Shown: positions 7,747 to 18,036, counted from the stretch's first letter. The stretch is DNA of 39,580 nt from CALGFH01 sp036003705 (GCA_036003705.1 DASYSE010000057.1:1-39580); one strand, 5' to 3'. The notes: generated by a model not told the origin, from the letters alone. Made by a program: numbers and translations.

Positions 7747-7826
7747 TAGTCGAGGCTCTGGTTCCCCCGGCCAGAGCCGACAGCGCGAGGGGGGCAGGGG
7801 AGGACCGGCTCCTGCCCCCCTCGCTA
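7747..7826 (+). ncRNA. Candidate two-hairpin small RNA (6C-like)
   Basis: Directly after the promoter come stem 1 GGCTCTGG/CCAGAGCC (7754-7761, 7771-7778; loop TTCCCCCGG) and stem 2, a perfect 14-bp GC-rich stem (7785-7798 with 7811-7824; 12-base loop). Two consecutive stem-loops with a C-run in the loop recall the actinobacterial 6C RNA, a conserved sRNA. Here the second C-run is paired rather than looped, so the match is partial. The alternative is a bidirectional terminator for the converging hydrolase and epimerase genes; no T-tract follows stem 2. Confidence 0.4.
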
Positions 7827-7865
7827 CAAGTGGAGTCGTCGGGATCCGCCGGGGTACTCGCGCGT

Positions 7866-7913
7866 AGTCCCGGTTCCATTTGGGGGGAGTCCTCCCCCCA
7901 AACCCCCCCAAGA
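7866..7913 (-). repeat. Dispersed palindromic repeat, copy A
   Basis: An 11-bp perfect palindrome TTTGGGGGGAG/CTCCCCCCAAA (7879-7902, two-base centre) is followed by seven C. Read on the minus strand it aligns along about 48 bases with copies at 25168, 29817 and 31265, including the outer CTTGGGGGG and GGAxCxGGGACT flanks. It lies just past the 3' end of the epimerase gene, in the same orientation as that gene. Confidence 0.8.
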
Positions 7914-7964
7914 TCTCGGCCCGCCTACCGGGTTCGGGCGATGCCCCGATCTTGGGGTCCCCGC

Positions 7965-8387
7965 TCACCGAGTTCGGGTGCCGGTTCCTTCCTCGACCAG
8001 CTCCACCAGCACGCCGCCCATCGACTTGGGGTGGAGGAAGGCGATGGTGGTGCCGCCGGAGCCGATGCGGGGGGCCGGGTCGATCACCTCGACGCCCTGG
8101 GTGCGGAGGTCGGCGATGGCGGCGGCGACGTCGGGGACGGCGTAGCCGACGTGGTGGACGCCTTCGCCGCGGTTGGCGAGGAAGCGGCCGATCGGGGTGT
8201 CGGGGGAGAGGGGGGCGACCAGCTGGACGAAGGCGTCGCCGCTGCGCAGCAGCAGCTCGTGGACGCCCTGGTCCTCGATCACCTCCTCGTGGGTGACCTC
8301 CAGGCCGAGCACCTGTTCGTAGAGGGCGCGGGCCGCGCCCAGGTCGGTGACGGCGATGCCGACATGATCCAGGCGTCCAAGCTGCAC
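7965..8387 (-). CDS. mce: Methylmalonyl-CoA epimerase
   Basis: This 140-residue VOC-fold protein begins MQLGRLDHVGIAVTDL, with the metal-binding histidine in DHVGIAV. It has GVHHVGYAVPDV in the second half-repeat and ends GGVLVELVEE with the metal-binding glutamate. Length and motifs match methylmalonyl-CoA epimerase, which interconverts (R)- and (S)-methylmalonyl-CoA between propionyl-CoA carboxylase and mutase. The start is GTG 8387, preceded on its strand by GAAAGGA. The GNAT gene lies 21 bases upstream in the same direction, so the two are probably co-transcribed. Glyoxalase-like VOC relatives are the alternative, but HPKSMGGVLVELVE favours the epimerase. Confidence 0.88.
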   Translation of the reverse strand: MQLGRLDHVGIAVTDLGAARALYEQVLGLEVTHEEVIEDQGVHELLLRSGDAFVQLVAPLSPDTPIGRFLANRGEGVHHVGYAVPDVAAAIADLRTQGVEVIDPAPRIGSGGTTIAFLHPKSMGGVLVELVEEGTGTRTR

Positions 8388-8408
8388 GGCGGGTCCTTTC
8401 GGGTGCTG

Positions 8409-9137
8409 TCAGGCGTCCAGGCCGAGGATCCAGTCGGTGGCGGTGTGGTCGAGGGCCCAGCCGGCGGCGGCCGCGGTCCGGTCGGCCGCCCCCCCGGCCT
8501 GGGTGAACAGCCACAACGGGCGGCCGGACGGGACCAGCCCGCGGGCCAGCTCGAGCATGCGCCGCCCGAGGCCCCGCCCCTGGGCCGAGGCCTGCACCGC
8601 GAAATGGCACAGCTGGGTGGTGGTGCCGGAGTCGAACAGCAGCAGGATCCCGCCGCCGTCGCCGGTCCGGTAGGGGCGGCTGCGCGGGTCCCGGAAGCGG
8701 CGCCGGTACGCCTCCTCGCGGCCGCCGGTCTTGTCGGCGTTGCCCCAGGCCGACCTCCAGATGTCGAGGAACCCGTCGAAGTCGTCCCCGCCCAGCTCGA
8801 GCAGTCCCGGCGCGCCGGTCCCGGTGCCGACGGTGCGCCGGTAGGCCTGGGTCTCGATGTGCCGGAACCCGAGCCCGGCCAGGTCGTCGGCCAACCCGGG
8901 CCGGGACGACGGCGAGGCCAGCACGTGGACGTAGTCGCGCCCGGCGGCCCGGAAGGCGGCCTCGGCCCCGTCGGCGTCGAAGGCCCGCCGGACACCGAAG
9001 GCGTAGTTGTAGATGAACAGCGGGTCGATCGGGCAGGTCACGACCTTGCCCGCGGCGAGCTGGACCACGCCGCCGCCGCCGATGGCGGACAGGTTCAGGT
9101 GGTTCTGCTCGCAGGCATGCACGAACCCGAGACTCAC
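8409..9137 (-). CDS. GNAT-family N-acetyltransferase
   Basis: The 242-residue product has the acetyl-CoA pyrophosphate-binding loop in VQASAQGRGLGRRMLELARG, about 60 residues from the C terminus, preceded by the beta-4 strand CHFAVQA. The N-terminal half (about 110 residues) resembles a degenerate GNAT domain, so this may be a tandem-GNAT protein. Starting at GTG 9137 (MSLGFVHACEQNHLNL) removes a long upstream stretch that is antisense to the thiolase gene. The 58-base gap to the divergent thiolase should hold both promoters. Substrate unknown. Confidence 0.8.
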   Translation of the reverse strand: MSLGFVHACEQNHLNLSAIGGGGVVQLAAGKVVTCPIDPLFIYNYAFGVRRAFDADGAEAAFRAAGRDYVHVLASPSSRPGLADDLAGLGFRHIETQAYRRTVGTGTGAPGLLELGGDDFDGFLDIWRSAWGNADKTGGREEAYRRRFRDPRSRPYRTGDGGGILLLFDSGTTTQLCHFAVQASAQGRGLGRRMLELARGLVPSGRPLWLFTQAGGAADRTAAAAGWALDHTATDWILGLDA

Positions 9138-9160
9138 GCAGGCCAGCGTACCCCGGGCGG

Positions 9161-9166
9161 TAGACT
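9161..9166 (+). promoter_or_regulatory. -10 box TAGACT for the thiolase-meaB operon
   Basis: TAGACT is 29 bases before ATG 9196 in the 58-base divergent gap. No clear -35 hexamer is visible. Confidence 0.35.
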
Positions 9167-9195
9167 CGGACGAGCGCACCCGAAGGGGGACCTCC

Positions 9196-10389
9196 ATGTT
9201 CGAGCGGACGCAGCCTGTCATCTGTGCCGGAGCCCGGACGCCGATCGGCCGCTTCGGCGGCACGCTCGCCTCGCTGCCAGCGGTCGAGCTGGGCGGGCAG
9301 GCCATCGGGGCCGCCCTGCGGCGGGCCGGGGTCGCCGGCGACGCGGTCGAGCACGTGGTCATGGGCCATGTGCTCCAGGCCGGGCAGGGCCAGATCACGG
9401 CCAGGCAGGCCGCGGCCAGGGCCGGCATCCCCATGACCGTGCCCGCCCTCACGGTCAACAAGGTCTGCCTCTCCGGGCTCAACGCCATCGCCACCGCCGC
9501 CCAGTACGTCGAGCTCGGTCAGGCGGCGCTGCTGGTCGCCGGGGGCATGGAGTCGATGAGCGGCGCCCCCTTCCTGCTGCCCAAGGCGCGGTTCGGGGCC
9601 CGCATGGGCGACGCCGAGCTGGTCGACTCGATGATCGGTGACGGGCTCTGGGACGCCTTCGAGGACGCCCACATGGGCGGCCTGTCCGACCAGGTCAACC
9701 AGCGGCTCGGGATCGACCGGGCGGCCCAGGACGAGTGGTCGGCCCGCTCCCACGAGCGGGCGGCGGAGGCGGCCAAGAACGGCGCCCTTGGCGAGGAGAT
9801 CAGCCCCGTCATGGTGCGCCAGCGCAAGGGGGAGCCGTACTCGGTCGACCAGGACGAGGGCATCCGACCCGGCACCACCGCCGGGTCCCTGGCCAGGCTG
9901 CGCCCGGCGTTCTCCCCCGAGGGCACCATCACCGCCGGCAACGCCTCCCAGCTCTCGGACGGCGCGGCCGCCGTCGTGGTCACCTCCCGGGAGCGGGCGG
10001 CCGCCGATGGCCTGCCCGTGCTGGCCTCGATCGTCGCCTACGGGACGGTTGCCGGGCCCGACACCAGCCTGCACTCCCAGCCGTCGCGGGCCATCGCCGA
10101 CGCCTGCCGCCGGGCCGGGGTGGCGGTCGGCGACCTGGACCTGGTCGAGATCAACGAGGCGTTCGCCGCGGTGGCGCTGCACTCGACCCGCGAGCTGGAG
10201 CTGGACGAGGGCATCGTCAACGTCAACGGCGGCGCCGTCGCCCTCGGCCATCCGATCGGGGCCAGCGGCACCCGGGTGGTGCTGACCCTGGCCATGGAGC
10301 TGCGCCGCCGCGGCGGCGGGCTCGGCGCGGCCGCCCGGTGCGGCGGCGGCGGCCCGGGGGACGCCCGGCTGGTCCGGGTCGAGGCTTGA
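9196..10389 (+). CDS. Acetyl-CoA C-acetyltransferase (thiolase)
   Basis: The 397-residue protein has the full thiolase set: nucleophile Cys91 in NKVCLSG, NEAFA, His352 in GHPIGASG, and Cys382 in the C-terminal CGGGGPGDA. It reversibly condenses two acetyl-CoA or cleaves 3-oxoacyl-CoA. ATG 9196 is chosen over upstream in-frame codons because the conserved beta-strand (QPVICAGARTPIGRFGG) begins just after it. Those upstream codons are antisense to the GNAT gene. The stop overlaps the start of meaB (TTGA), so the two are co-translated. A degradative role in fatty-acid or branched-chain catabolism fits the neighbours, but a biosynthetic role is not excluded. Confidence 0.92.
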   Translation: MFERTQPVICAGARTPIGRFGGTLASLPAVELGGQAIGAALRRAGVAGDAVEHVVMGHVLQAGQGQITARQAAARAGIPMTVPALTVNKVCLSGLNAIATAAQYVELGQAALLVAGGMESMSGAPFLLPKARFGARMGDAELVDSMIGDGLWDAFEDAHMGGLSDQVNQRLGIDRAAQDEWSARSHERAAEAAKNGALGEEISPVMVRQRKGEPYSVDQDEGIRPGTTAGSLARLRPAFSPEGTITAGNASQLSDGAAAVVVTSRERAAADGLPVLASIVAYGTVAGPDTSLHSQPSRAIADACRRAGVAVGDLDLVEINEAFAAVALHSTRELELDEGIVNVNGGAVALGHPIGASGTRVVLTLAMELRRRGGGLGAAARCGGGGPGDARLVRVEA

Positions 10390-11387
10390 CCCTCGGAGAC
10401 CTCCGTGGAACCGGAGGCGAGCGCCCGGGTGAATCAGGGCTGACCTATCTGCTGGAACGGCTGCGGGCCGGCGACCAGCGGGCCGTCGCCCGGCTGATCT
10501 CCTGGGTCGAGGACGGGGACCGTGAGCAGCTCAGGGACGCCGCCGAGGCGCTCAACCCGGCCACCGGGCGGGCCCAGGTGATCGGGCTCACCGGGTCGCC
10601 CGGGGTCGGCAAGTCGACCCTGGCCGGCGCCCTGGTCGCCGGCTACCGCCGGCAGGGGCTGACCGTCGGGGTACTGGCCGTCGACCCGTCCTCGCCGTTC
10701 ACCGGTGGGGCCCTGCTCGGCGACCGGGTGCGGATGCAGCACCATGCCCTGGACGACGGGGTCTTCATCCGCTCGATGGCGACACGGGGGCACCTGGGCG
10801 GCCTGGCCTGGGCGACCCCGCAGGCGGTGCGGGTGCTCGACGCCGCCGGCTGCGACGTCGTCCTGGTCGAGACCGTCGGGGTCGGGCAGGCCGAGGTCGA
10901 GGTGGCCGGGCTGGCCGACACCACCCTGGTCGCGCTCGCCCCCGGCTTCGGCGACGCCGTGCAGGTCGCCAAGGCCGGCATCCTCGAGGTGGCCGACGTG
11001 TTCGTGGTCAACAAGGCCGACCGGGACGGCGCCGAGGTGGTCGCCCGCGACCTGCGCCAGATGCTCCACCTGGGCGAGGCCAGGCCCTGGCAGGTGCCGG
11101 TGGTCCTGACCGTCGCCGAACGGGGCGGCGGGATCGACCAGCTGGCCCAGGCGGTCGCCGCCCACCGCGCCCACCTGGAGTCCAGCGGCGAGCTGGAGCG
11201 GCGCCGCCGGCGGCGGGCCGCGCGCGAGATCGAGGAGGTCGCCGTGGCCGACCTCCGGGTCGAGCTTGGCGAGCTCGGCCGCGGCGAGGCCCTGGACGGC
11301 CTCGCCGCGCGGGTCGCCGCCGGCAAGCTGGGCCCCTACGCCGCCGCCGACCAGCTCCTGGCCGAGGTCCGCGGCGGCGCGCGGTGA
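10386..11387 (+). CDS. meaB: Acyl-CoA mutase-associated GTPase MeaB
   Basis: This 333-residue G3E-type P-loop GTPase has Walker A GSPGVGKST (70-78), VDPSSPFTGGALLGDRVRM, the VETVGVGQAEV switch region and NKAD for guanine recognition. MeaB chaperones adenosylcobalamin-dependent mutases, gating cofactor loading and protecting them from inactivation. TTG 10386 overlaps the thiolase stop by four bases and gives a normal N-terminal length; no other start precedes the conserved LLERLRAGDQRAVARLIS. Here it is about 4 kb from the mutase gene, whereas it is often adjacent. Confidence 0.92.
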   Translation: MTLGDLRGTGGERPGESGLTYLLERLRAGDQRAVARLISWVEDGDREQLRDAAEALNPATGRAQVIGLTGSPGVGKSTLAGALVAGYRRQGLTVGVLAVDPSSPFTGGALLGDRVRMQHHALDDGVFIRSMATRGHLGGLAWATPQAVRVLDAAGCDVVLVETVGVGQAEVEVAGLADTTLVALAPGFGDAVQVAKAGILEVADVFVVNKADRDGAEVVARDLRQMLHLGEARPWQVPVVLTVAERGGGIDQLAQAVAAHRAHLESSGELERRRRRRAAREIEEVAVADLRVELGELGRGEALDGLAARVAAGKLGPYAAADQLLAEVRGGAR

Positions 11388-11421
11388 CGACCGCGGCCGT
11401 CAGGAGGCGGGCGGCGGTGGC

Positions 11422-14016
11422 TCAGATGGTCGCGGCCGGCCCGGCCGCCGCGGCACCGGCGTGGCGTTTCTCCTCGGCGATCTCGTCGAGCACCCGCAGC
11501 AGCTCCGTGACGTCCAGCGGCTTGGTCAGGAACTCCCGCGCCCCCGCCTCCAGCAGCCTGGCGGTGAGGCCCGGCCGGGCGTCGGCGCTGAGGATGACGA
11601 CCGGGATCCCGGCGGTCCGCTCGTCGGCGCGCAACCGGGCGAGCACCTCGTCGCCGGGGAGGTCGGGCAGGTGCAGGTCGAGGAGCACGAGGTCCGGGCG
11701 GTGCTCGCGGGCCAGCTCGAGGCCGAGCATGGGCCGCATGGCCGAGACCAGCGAGATCCCCCGGCGGCTCACGACCCGTTCGACGAGCTCCAGGTTGGAC
11801 GGGTTGTCCTCGATGTAGAGCACGCTGAGCGGCGGGCCCCGGTCCTCGGCCTGGGGCTGGCCGGCGGGGGCTTCCGGTGGCGCCTGCTCGTCCAGCTCGG
11901 CGGGACCCGCGGCGACCGGCAGCTCGATCGAGAAGGTGCTGCCGTGCCCGCTGCTGGTCGCCACCTCGAGGGTGCCGCCCATCGCCTCGGTGAGGCGCTG
12001 CGACAGGGGGAGGCCGAGCCCGGTCCCCTCGATGCCGCGCTGTTCGCTCCCGAGCCGTTCGAAGGGGACGAAGAGGCGTTCCAGCGCCTCCGGGTCGATC
12101 CCGGTGCCGGTGTCGATCACCTCGATGCGGAGCCGCTCGCCGGCCACCTGCTCGCAGGCCAGGCGCACGCTGCCGCCCTCACGGTTGTACTTGATCGCGT
12201 TGGACAGGAGGTTCAGCAGGATCTGCTTGAGGCGCTGGCGGTCCCCGAGGACGTAGCCGGCGCAGGCGGTGGCGGGGTTGGTGGCCAGCAGGACCCGGTG
12301 CTGGTCGGCCAGCGGCCGCATCAGCATCACGGCCTCGCCGACCACGTCGGCCAGCGCGACCGGCTCCACCGAGAGGGGAAGCCGCCCGGCCTCGATGGCG
12401 GCGATGTCCAGCACCTCGTTGATGAGCCCCAGCAGGTGCCGTGACGCGGAGAGGATATGGCCGAGGCTGTCGCGCTGCTCGTCGTGGAGCTCGTCCATCT
12501 CCAGCAGCTGGGCGAAGCCGAGGATGGCGTTGAGCGGCGTCCGCAGCTCGTGGCTCATGCGCGACAGGTACTCGCTCTTGGCCTGGTTGGCGCGGTCGGC
12601 CGACTCCCTGGCCTGCTCCAGCTCCTGCTCGGCCAGCTTGCGCTCGGTGATGTCGTGGGCGACCAGCGACATCCCGACCACGGCGGCGGCCCGGTTGCGC
12701 AGCGGGGCGGCGGTGAGCTCGACTTCGATGGCGGCGCCGTCCTGGCCCCGGTGCCGGGTCTCCAGCCGGACGCGGTCGCCCCGGCCGACCCGCCGCAGGA
12801 GCTGGGCGAGCTCGTCGGGGCGGTCGGAGGCCACCACCTCGGGCAGGGGGCGTCCGACGACCTCGGTGGCCCGCCGGCCGTAGGTGGCCTCGGCGGCCGG
12901 GTTCCAGCTCCTGATCGCGCCGTCAAGGCCGGTGCCGATGATGGCGTCGCCGGACGCGTCGGCGACCGCGGCCAGCTCCGAGTCGCGCTCGGCGGCGCGC
13001 ACCCGCTCGAGGGCCAGCTCGGTCAGGCCGCCCAGCGCCTGGAGCAGCTCCAGCTCCTGGCGGCCGAACACGGGACTGTAGGCGCTGGTCCAGACCACCA
13101 GCGTCCCCGACGACAGCGGCAGCCGCACCACGCCCCGCGGCTCCACCGCCCCCTCGTCGAGCCCCTCGTCGAGGCCGGGGGTCTGCCCGTGCGACCCGAC
13201 CAGCCTGCCCGAACCGTCCACCAGGGCGGCGCCGCGCCCCCCGACCATGGTGACGACGTGGGGGAGCAGGCAGGCGGCGACGTCCTCGACCTGGCCGGCG
13301 GCCTTGAGATCGTCCATGGCCTGCCGCAGCGTGTCCTGCTCCGACTGCCGCCAGACGTTGCGCAGCGGCGCCGGAGGCGCGAAGGAGAGGTAGAACAGCA
13401 GCGCGCTGGCGAGCGTGATGGCCCGGGTCGCCAGCTCCAGCGGTCCCCGGTCGCCCGAGGGTGCGACCGAGCCGACGACGATCACCAGGTTGAGGCCGGT
13501 GGCGGCCAGGCTGAGCCCGCGCATCCGCCGGCGGGCGACGGTCGGCTGGCCGCGGCCCGCCCGCCACAGCTTGGCCGCCACCACCACCGAGGCGACCGTC
13601 CACTGCAGCAGGACCGCGGCCAGGTAGGCGCTGAGCCAGCCGGGCCGGGGATCGCCCTGCCGGGGCAGGTTGGACGGCAGCACCAGGGTCGCCGCCAGGA
13701 CGGCCCCGGTCAGCAGGCCGACCGCGCGCTCGGTGCGGGCGGATGCGGGACTGAGCGAGGCGGTGAACCGGAACAGCAGGTAGGGGAACAGCAACAGGAT
13801 CGCCAGCAGCAGCTTGGTGGCCCAGATGGACGGCTCGCCGTCGGAGCCGGACGAGATCGCCAGGCCCACCACCACGACGCCGGCCAGGACCCCGAAGGTC
13901 GCGGCCAGCCAGGCCGCGGCTCGGCCGCCCTGCCGCCGCCACTGGATGTAGCAGACCCCGGCCAGGCCGACGAACAGCGCGTTGTTGAGGTACTCCATCA
14001 GCGCGAGGAGCTTCAC
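11422..14016 (-). CDS. Membrane-bound hybrid histidine kinase (7TM-like, GAF-like, PAS, HisKA, HATPase, REC)
   Basis: The 864-residue product has about seven membrane segments (residues 8-215), a linker or GAF-like region (240-345), and a PAS domain (about 350-460, GDAIIGTGLDGAIRSWNP). A HisKA domain follows with phospho-acceptor His489 (SHELRTPLNAILG). The ATPase domain has the N box (NLLSNAIKYN, 602-611) and GTGLGLPLSQ. The C-terminal receiver has Asp780 in LLDLHLPD and Lys832 in LTKPLD. It should sense an unknown signal and pass phosphate internally from His to Asp. No output domain or partner regulator is encoded beside it. GTG 14016 follows GGAGGAG on its strand and leads directly into the first membrane segment. 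Confidence 0.9.
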   Translation of the reverse strand: MKLLALMEYLNNALFVGLAGVCYIQWRRQGGRAAAWLAATFGVLAGVVVVGLAISSGSDGEPSIWATKLLLAILLLFPYLLFRFTASLSPASARTERAVGLLTGAVLAATLVLPSNLPRQGDPRPGWLSAYLAAVLLQWTVASVVVAAKLWRAGRGQPTVARRRMRGLSLAATGLNLVIVVGSVAPSGDRGPLELATRAITLASALLFYLSFAPPAPLRNVWRQSEQDTLRQAMDDLKAAGQVEDVAACLLPHVVTMVGGRGAALVDGSGRLVGSHGQTPGLDEGLDEGAVEPRGVVRLPLSSGTLVVWTSAYSPVFGRQELELLQALGGLTELALERVRAAERDSELAAVADASGDAIIGTGLDGAIRSWNPAAEATYGRRATEVVGRPLPEVVASDRPDELAQLLRRVGRGDRVRLETRHRGQDGAAIEVELTAAPLRNRAAAVVGMSLVAHDITERKLAEQELEQARESADRANQAKSEYLSRMSHELRTPLNAILGFAQLLEMDELHDEQRDSLGHILSASRHLLGLINEVLDIAAIEAGRLPLSVEPVALADVVGEAVMLMRPLADQHRVLLATNPATACAGYVLGDRQRLKQILLNLLSNAIKYNREGGSVRLACEQVAGERLRIEVIDTGTGIDPEALERLFVPFERLGSEQRGIEGTGLGLPLSQRLTEAMGGTLEVATSSGHGSTFSIELPVAAGPAELDEQAPPEAPAGQPQAEDRGPPLSVLYIEDNPSNLELVERVVSRRGISLVSAMRPMLGLELAREHRPDLVLLDLHLPDLPGDEVLARLRADERTAGIPVVILSADARPGLTARLLEAGAREFLTKPLDVTELLRVLDEIAEEKRHAGAAAAGPAATI

Positions 14017-14177
14017 CGTTCGAACTCCTCCTCCAGTCGGGGGCGCACCTCTCGGCCAGCTGCGGCTGCGCCGGTGCCGGAATCGCCAACTCACCTGTGT
14101 GGTGGTGTTGCTATCGGCTGCGCGGGTGGCCCGCTTGACCTGCTCGGCGCCGGCCACCCGAGGCGGGTGGTCCGCGG

Positions 14178-14828
14178 CTATCGGTCCCGCGCGCGGCGAC
14201 CGGCCTCGGCGGGGGAGACGACCTCGTGGCCGATGACCACCGCGGTGACCGCGTCCAGCGGGACGGCCTCGAACCCGGCGCCGGCCAGGGCGGCGAACAC
14301 CTCGTCCGGGACCAGCTTGATGGCCGTCGCGACCACCAGGGTCGGCAGGCGGGCGGCCAGCTCGGCGGTGCCGGCGGCATTGAGGAACGCCGACGGCCCG
14401 ATCCCGTCGGTCCCGACCAGCGCGACCACCGGGGCGGCCGGTGCGGCGGCCGGAGCAAGGCTGGCCAGGACCAGCTCGACCAGGGAGCTGTGCGACACCG
14501 TGGCCACGGCGCCCGGCCGCCCCGCCAGATGCCGGCGCAGCCAGCCGGCCGCGGCGGCGACGGCCGCCCCGGCGTCCTCGTCGAGGCGGCGGCGCAGCTC
14601 GGCGAGGGCGGCCGGCGGGTCCGGGCCGCGTGCCGCCTCCGCCAGGTGCCACAGCGGGGCCATCGCCGGCTGGCCGGCCAGCAGCACCGCCACCGCCTCC
14701 TCGAGCAGGGACCGGTCGCCGGCCACCTCGAGCAGGCCGTCGATGGCCCTTGCCGCGACCTCGGTGGCTCCGCCCCGTCGATCATGGGCCGCCGACAGGA
14801 CCGCGGCAGGCAGCCGTCGGACGTTCAT
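14178..14828 (-). CDS. eIF2B alpha/beta/delta-like protein
   Basis: The 216-residue, Ala-rich protein shows in its second half the pattern of the IF-2B-related fold: TVSHSSLVELVLASL, VALVGTDGIGPSAFLNAAGT, then LPTLVVATAIKLVPDEVF. This corresponds to the VGADxxxxxGxxxNKxGT and xVxAExxKF blocks of eIF2B-like proteins and sugar-phosphate isomerases. The Lys of the usual NKxGT is Ala here and the C-terminal block is degenerate, so isomerase activity is doubtful. Length is about two thirds of methylthioribose-1-phosphate isomerase. It begins at ATG 14828, divergent from the secreted-protein gene by 65 bases. Family placement is moderate; function unknown. Confidence 0.6.
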   Translation of the reverse strand: MNVRRLPAAVLSAAHDRRGGATEVAARAIDGLLEVAGDRSLLEEAVAVLLAGQPAMAPLWHLAEAARGPDPPAALAELRRRLDEDAGAAVAAAAGWLRRHLAGRPGAVATVSHSSLVELVLASLAPAAAPAAPVVALVGTDGIGPSAFLNAAGTAELAARLPTLVVATAIKLVPDEVFAALAGAGFEAVPLDAVTAVVIGHEVVSPAEAGRRARDR

Positions 14829-14893
14829 GGTCGCGATAGGCTACGCTCGTCAACCCCTCGGCGCCCCCCAGCGCCCTCGGCCGCGGAGTCCCC

Positions 14894-15727
14894 ATGAGCA
14901 GACGTGTCCTGGTCCTCCTCGTCGCCCTCGGCCTGCTGGCGACCGTCGGGGGCGTGGCCGGGGGCCTGATGCTGGCCCGCGGCCCCGGCCCGGCCCCGGC
15001 CGCGGCCGGCCCGACCACCCTGCCCGAGACGACCGCGCCCGTCACCTCCGAGCCGGGCTCGTCGACCTCGTCGACCGGCTCGTCGTCCACCACCAGCAGC
15101 ACCGCCGGCCTGACCCTCCGGGCCCGGGTGGTGCAGCGTCTGGAGGACGGCGTGGTGGTCAGCTACGTCGCCTCCGAGGCGGTCACGGCCGTGCTCGCCT
15201 GGGGGTTCGGCGGACCGAGCGGGCACCAGCTGCGGTTCCCCGGCCCGGCCGCCAAGGGCACGCTCAAGCTCGCCCTGGACCGGACGACCAGGGCGGTCTC
15301 GATGCGGGTGACCGGCCAGTCGGCCGACGGCCGGGCCGGGTCCAGCGACACCTTGACCGCCAGGCGGCTGGTCGGACGGGTCGTGCTCGAGGTCCAGGCG
15401 CTCTCGCTCGACATCCCCCGCGGGACCGGCGGCATCGCCACCGGCTTCCGCGGCACCACCTACGTGCCGCTCGGGCCGGACACGGCCGGGCCGACCGCCT
15501 CCTCCGAGCCGTACGCCTTCCCTTCGACCGTGCTCGGCGCCGGGGAGCGCTCCTCGCCGCTGGCCCTGCGCTTCTTCCACCAGGTCCGGCCCGACCCGCG
15601 GCGCACCCAGGTGGTCAACCTGGCCATCCCCTTGCCTCGCACCGGAGGATCCACCCTGACCAGGGACGTCACCGCGATCGGGGTCACCGCCCACCTCCGG
15701 CTGAGGGTCACGGTGACACTCGCATGA
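14894..15727 (+). CDS. Hypothetical secreted or membrane-anchored protein with Ser/Thr linker
   Basis: The 277-residue product begins MSRRVLVLLVALGLLATVGG, a signal anchor (about residues 4-27). A Pro/Ala then Thr/Ser-rich linker (about 33-70, SSTSSTGSSSTTSSTAG) follows, then a beta-rich domain of about 200 residues with repeated short hydrophobic strands. There is no lipobox cysteine. It has no recognisable catalytic motif and no cysteines, fitting an exported protein held by its N-terminal helix. A TACGCT -10 candidate lies at 14842-14847 in the gap shared with the divergent eIF2B-like gene. Confidence 0.7.
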   Translation: MSRRVLVLLVALGLLATVGGVAGGLMLARGPGPAPAAAGPTTLPETTAPVTSEPGSSTSSTGSSSTTSSTAGLTLRARVVQRLEDGVVVSYVASEAVTAVLAWGFGGPSGHQLRFPGPAAKGTLKLALDRTTRAVSMRVTGQSADGRAGSSDTLTARRLVGRVVLEVQALSLDIPRGTGGIATGFRGTTYVPLGPDTAGPTASSEPYAFPSTVLGAGERSSPLALRFFHQVRPDPRRTQVVNLAIPLPRTGGSTLTRDVTAIGVTAHLRLRVTVTLA

Positions 15728-15766
15728 GCTCGGACCGGCGCGACTGAGCCAGCCGCGGGCGGCGCC

Positions 15767-15772
15767 TACAAT
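15767..15772 (+). promoter_or_regulatory. -10 box TACAAT for the acyl-CoA mutase gene
   Basis: A good -10 box, TACAAT, lies 35 bases before ATG 15808; the -35 region is weak. Confidence 0.45.
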
Positions 15773-15807
15773 CGGGGGAACAGCCCGGCCAACGCAGGAG
15801 GCCGCCG

Positions 15808-17508
<1,701 letters not shown>

Positions 17509-17511
17509 CCA

Positions 17512-17530
17512 CCGGCCCCGACCTGGCCGG
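17512..17530. terminator. Possible bidirectional terminator hairpin
   Basis: CCGGCC/GGCCGG with a seven-base loop fills the 39-base gap between two convergent genes. There is no T-tract on either side. Confidence 0.3.
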
Positions 17531-17547
17531 CCCGGATGCCCCGACGC

Positions 17548-17844
17548 TCAGGTGTGCACCACGCTGTTGACGCCGCCGATGCCGTTGTCCTCGTAGGCAT
17601 GCGCGGCGTCGTCGTCGATCCACTGGCCGGCCTCGTCCAGGTAGCGGAAGGCGAACCGCCGCTGGGCGGGGAGGGTGATGGCGATGCTGCGGGTGCCGTT
17701 GCTGCGCGGCCGCAGCGGGTGGACCATCGGGTCCCAGCCGTTGAAGTCGCCGACCACCGACACCTTGCCGGTGACCGTGTCCTTGGGGAGGACGAAGTTG
17801 ACCTTGACCTTGTCGCTGCCCTTCACCGGGGTCTGCTTGATCAC
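17548..17844 (-). CDS. Isoamylase-N/CBM48-like small protein
   Basis: The 98-residue protein is a single immunoglobulin-like early-set domain: VNFVLPKDTVTGKVSVVGDFNGWDP, then a strand/turn pattern ending FAFRYLDEAGQWIDDDAAHA. The VVGDFNGWDP and RYLxxxGxWxDD motifs are those of glycogen-branching-enzyme and AMPK-beta type CBM48 domains, which bind alpha-glucans. No catalytic domain is attached. GTG 17844 is chosen because AAGGAG lies eight bases upstream on its strand; the frame continues further left without conserved sequence. Possible roles are glycogen association or regulation; this is inference. Confidence 0.85.
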   Translation of the reverse strand: MIKQTPVKGSDKVKVNFVLPKDTVTGKVSVVGDFNGWDPMVHPLRPRSNGTRSIAITLPAQRRFAFRYLDEAGQWIDDDAAHAYEDNGIGGVNSVVHT

Positions 17845-18036
17845 GTTGCCGGGCTCCTTGTGCCTTGCGGACGGACATAGCTCGACCGAGCCGCAGCGAC
17901 GCGCCCCAACGGACACTCGGGCAGACCCGGTCGTTCCCTACAGTAGACCATGTCGTGCCGACAAGGCGAGGGCTTGAGTGCCGATGCCGGCAACCGGGCC
18001 GCCCGCGTCGCCGTCACCGGCGCCCTCGTCCGTCGG

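Noticed and set aside
7732..10251. An 839-codon minus-strand open frame over the thiolase and GNAT region
   Set aside because: It has no recognisable motif, and the thiolase active-site residues are intact on the other strand.
12457..15747. A 1096-codon plus-strand open frame across the histidine kinase
   Set aside because: It is low-complexity and opposite clear HisKA, HATPase and REC motifs, so it is a shadow frame.
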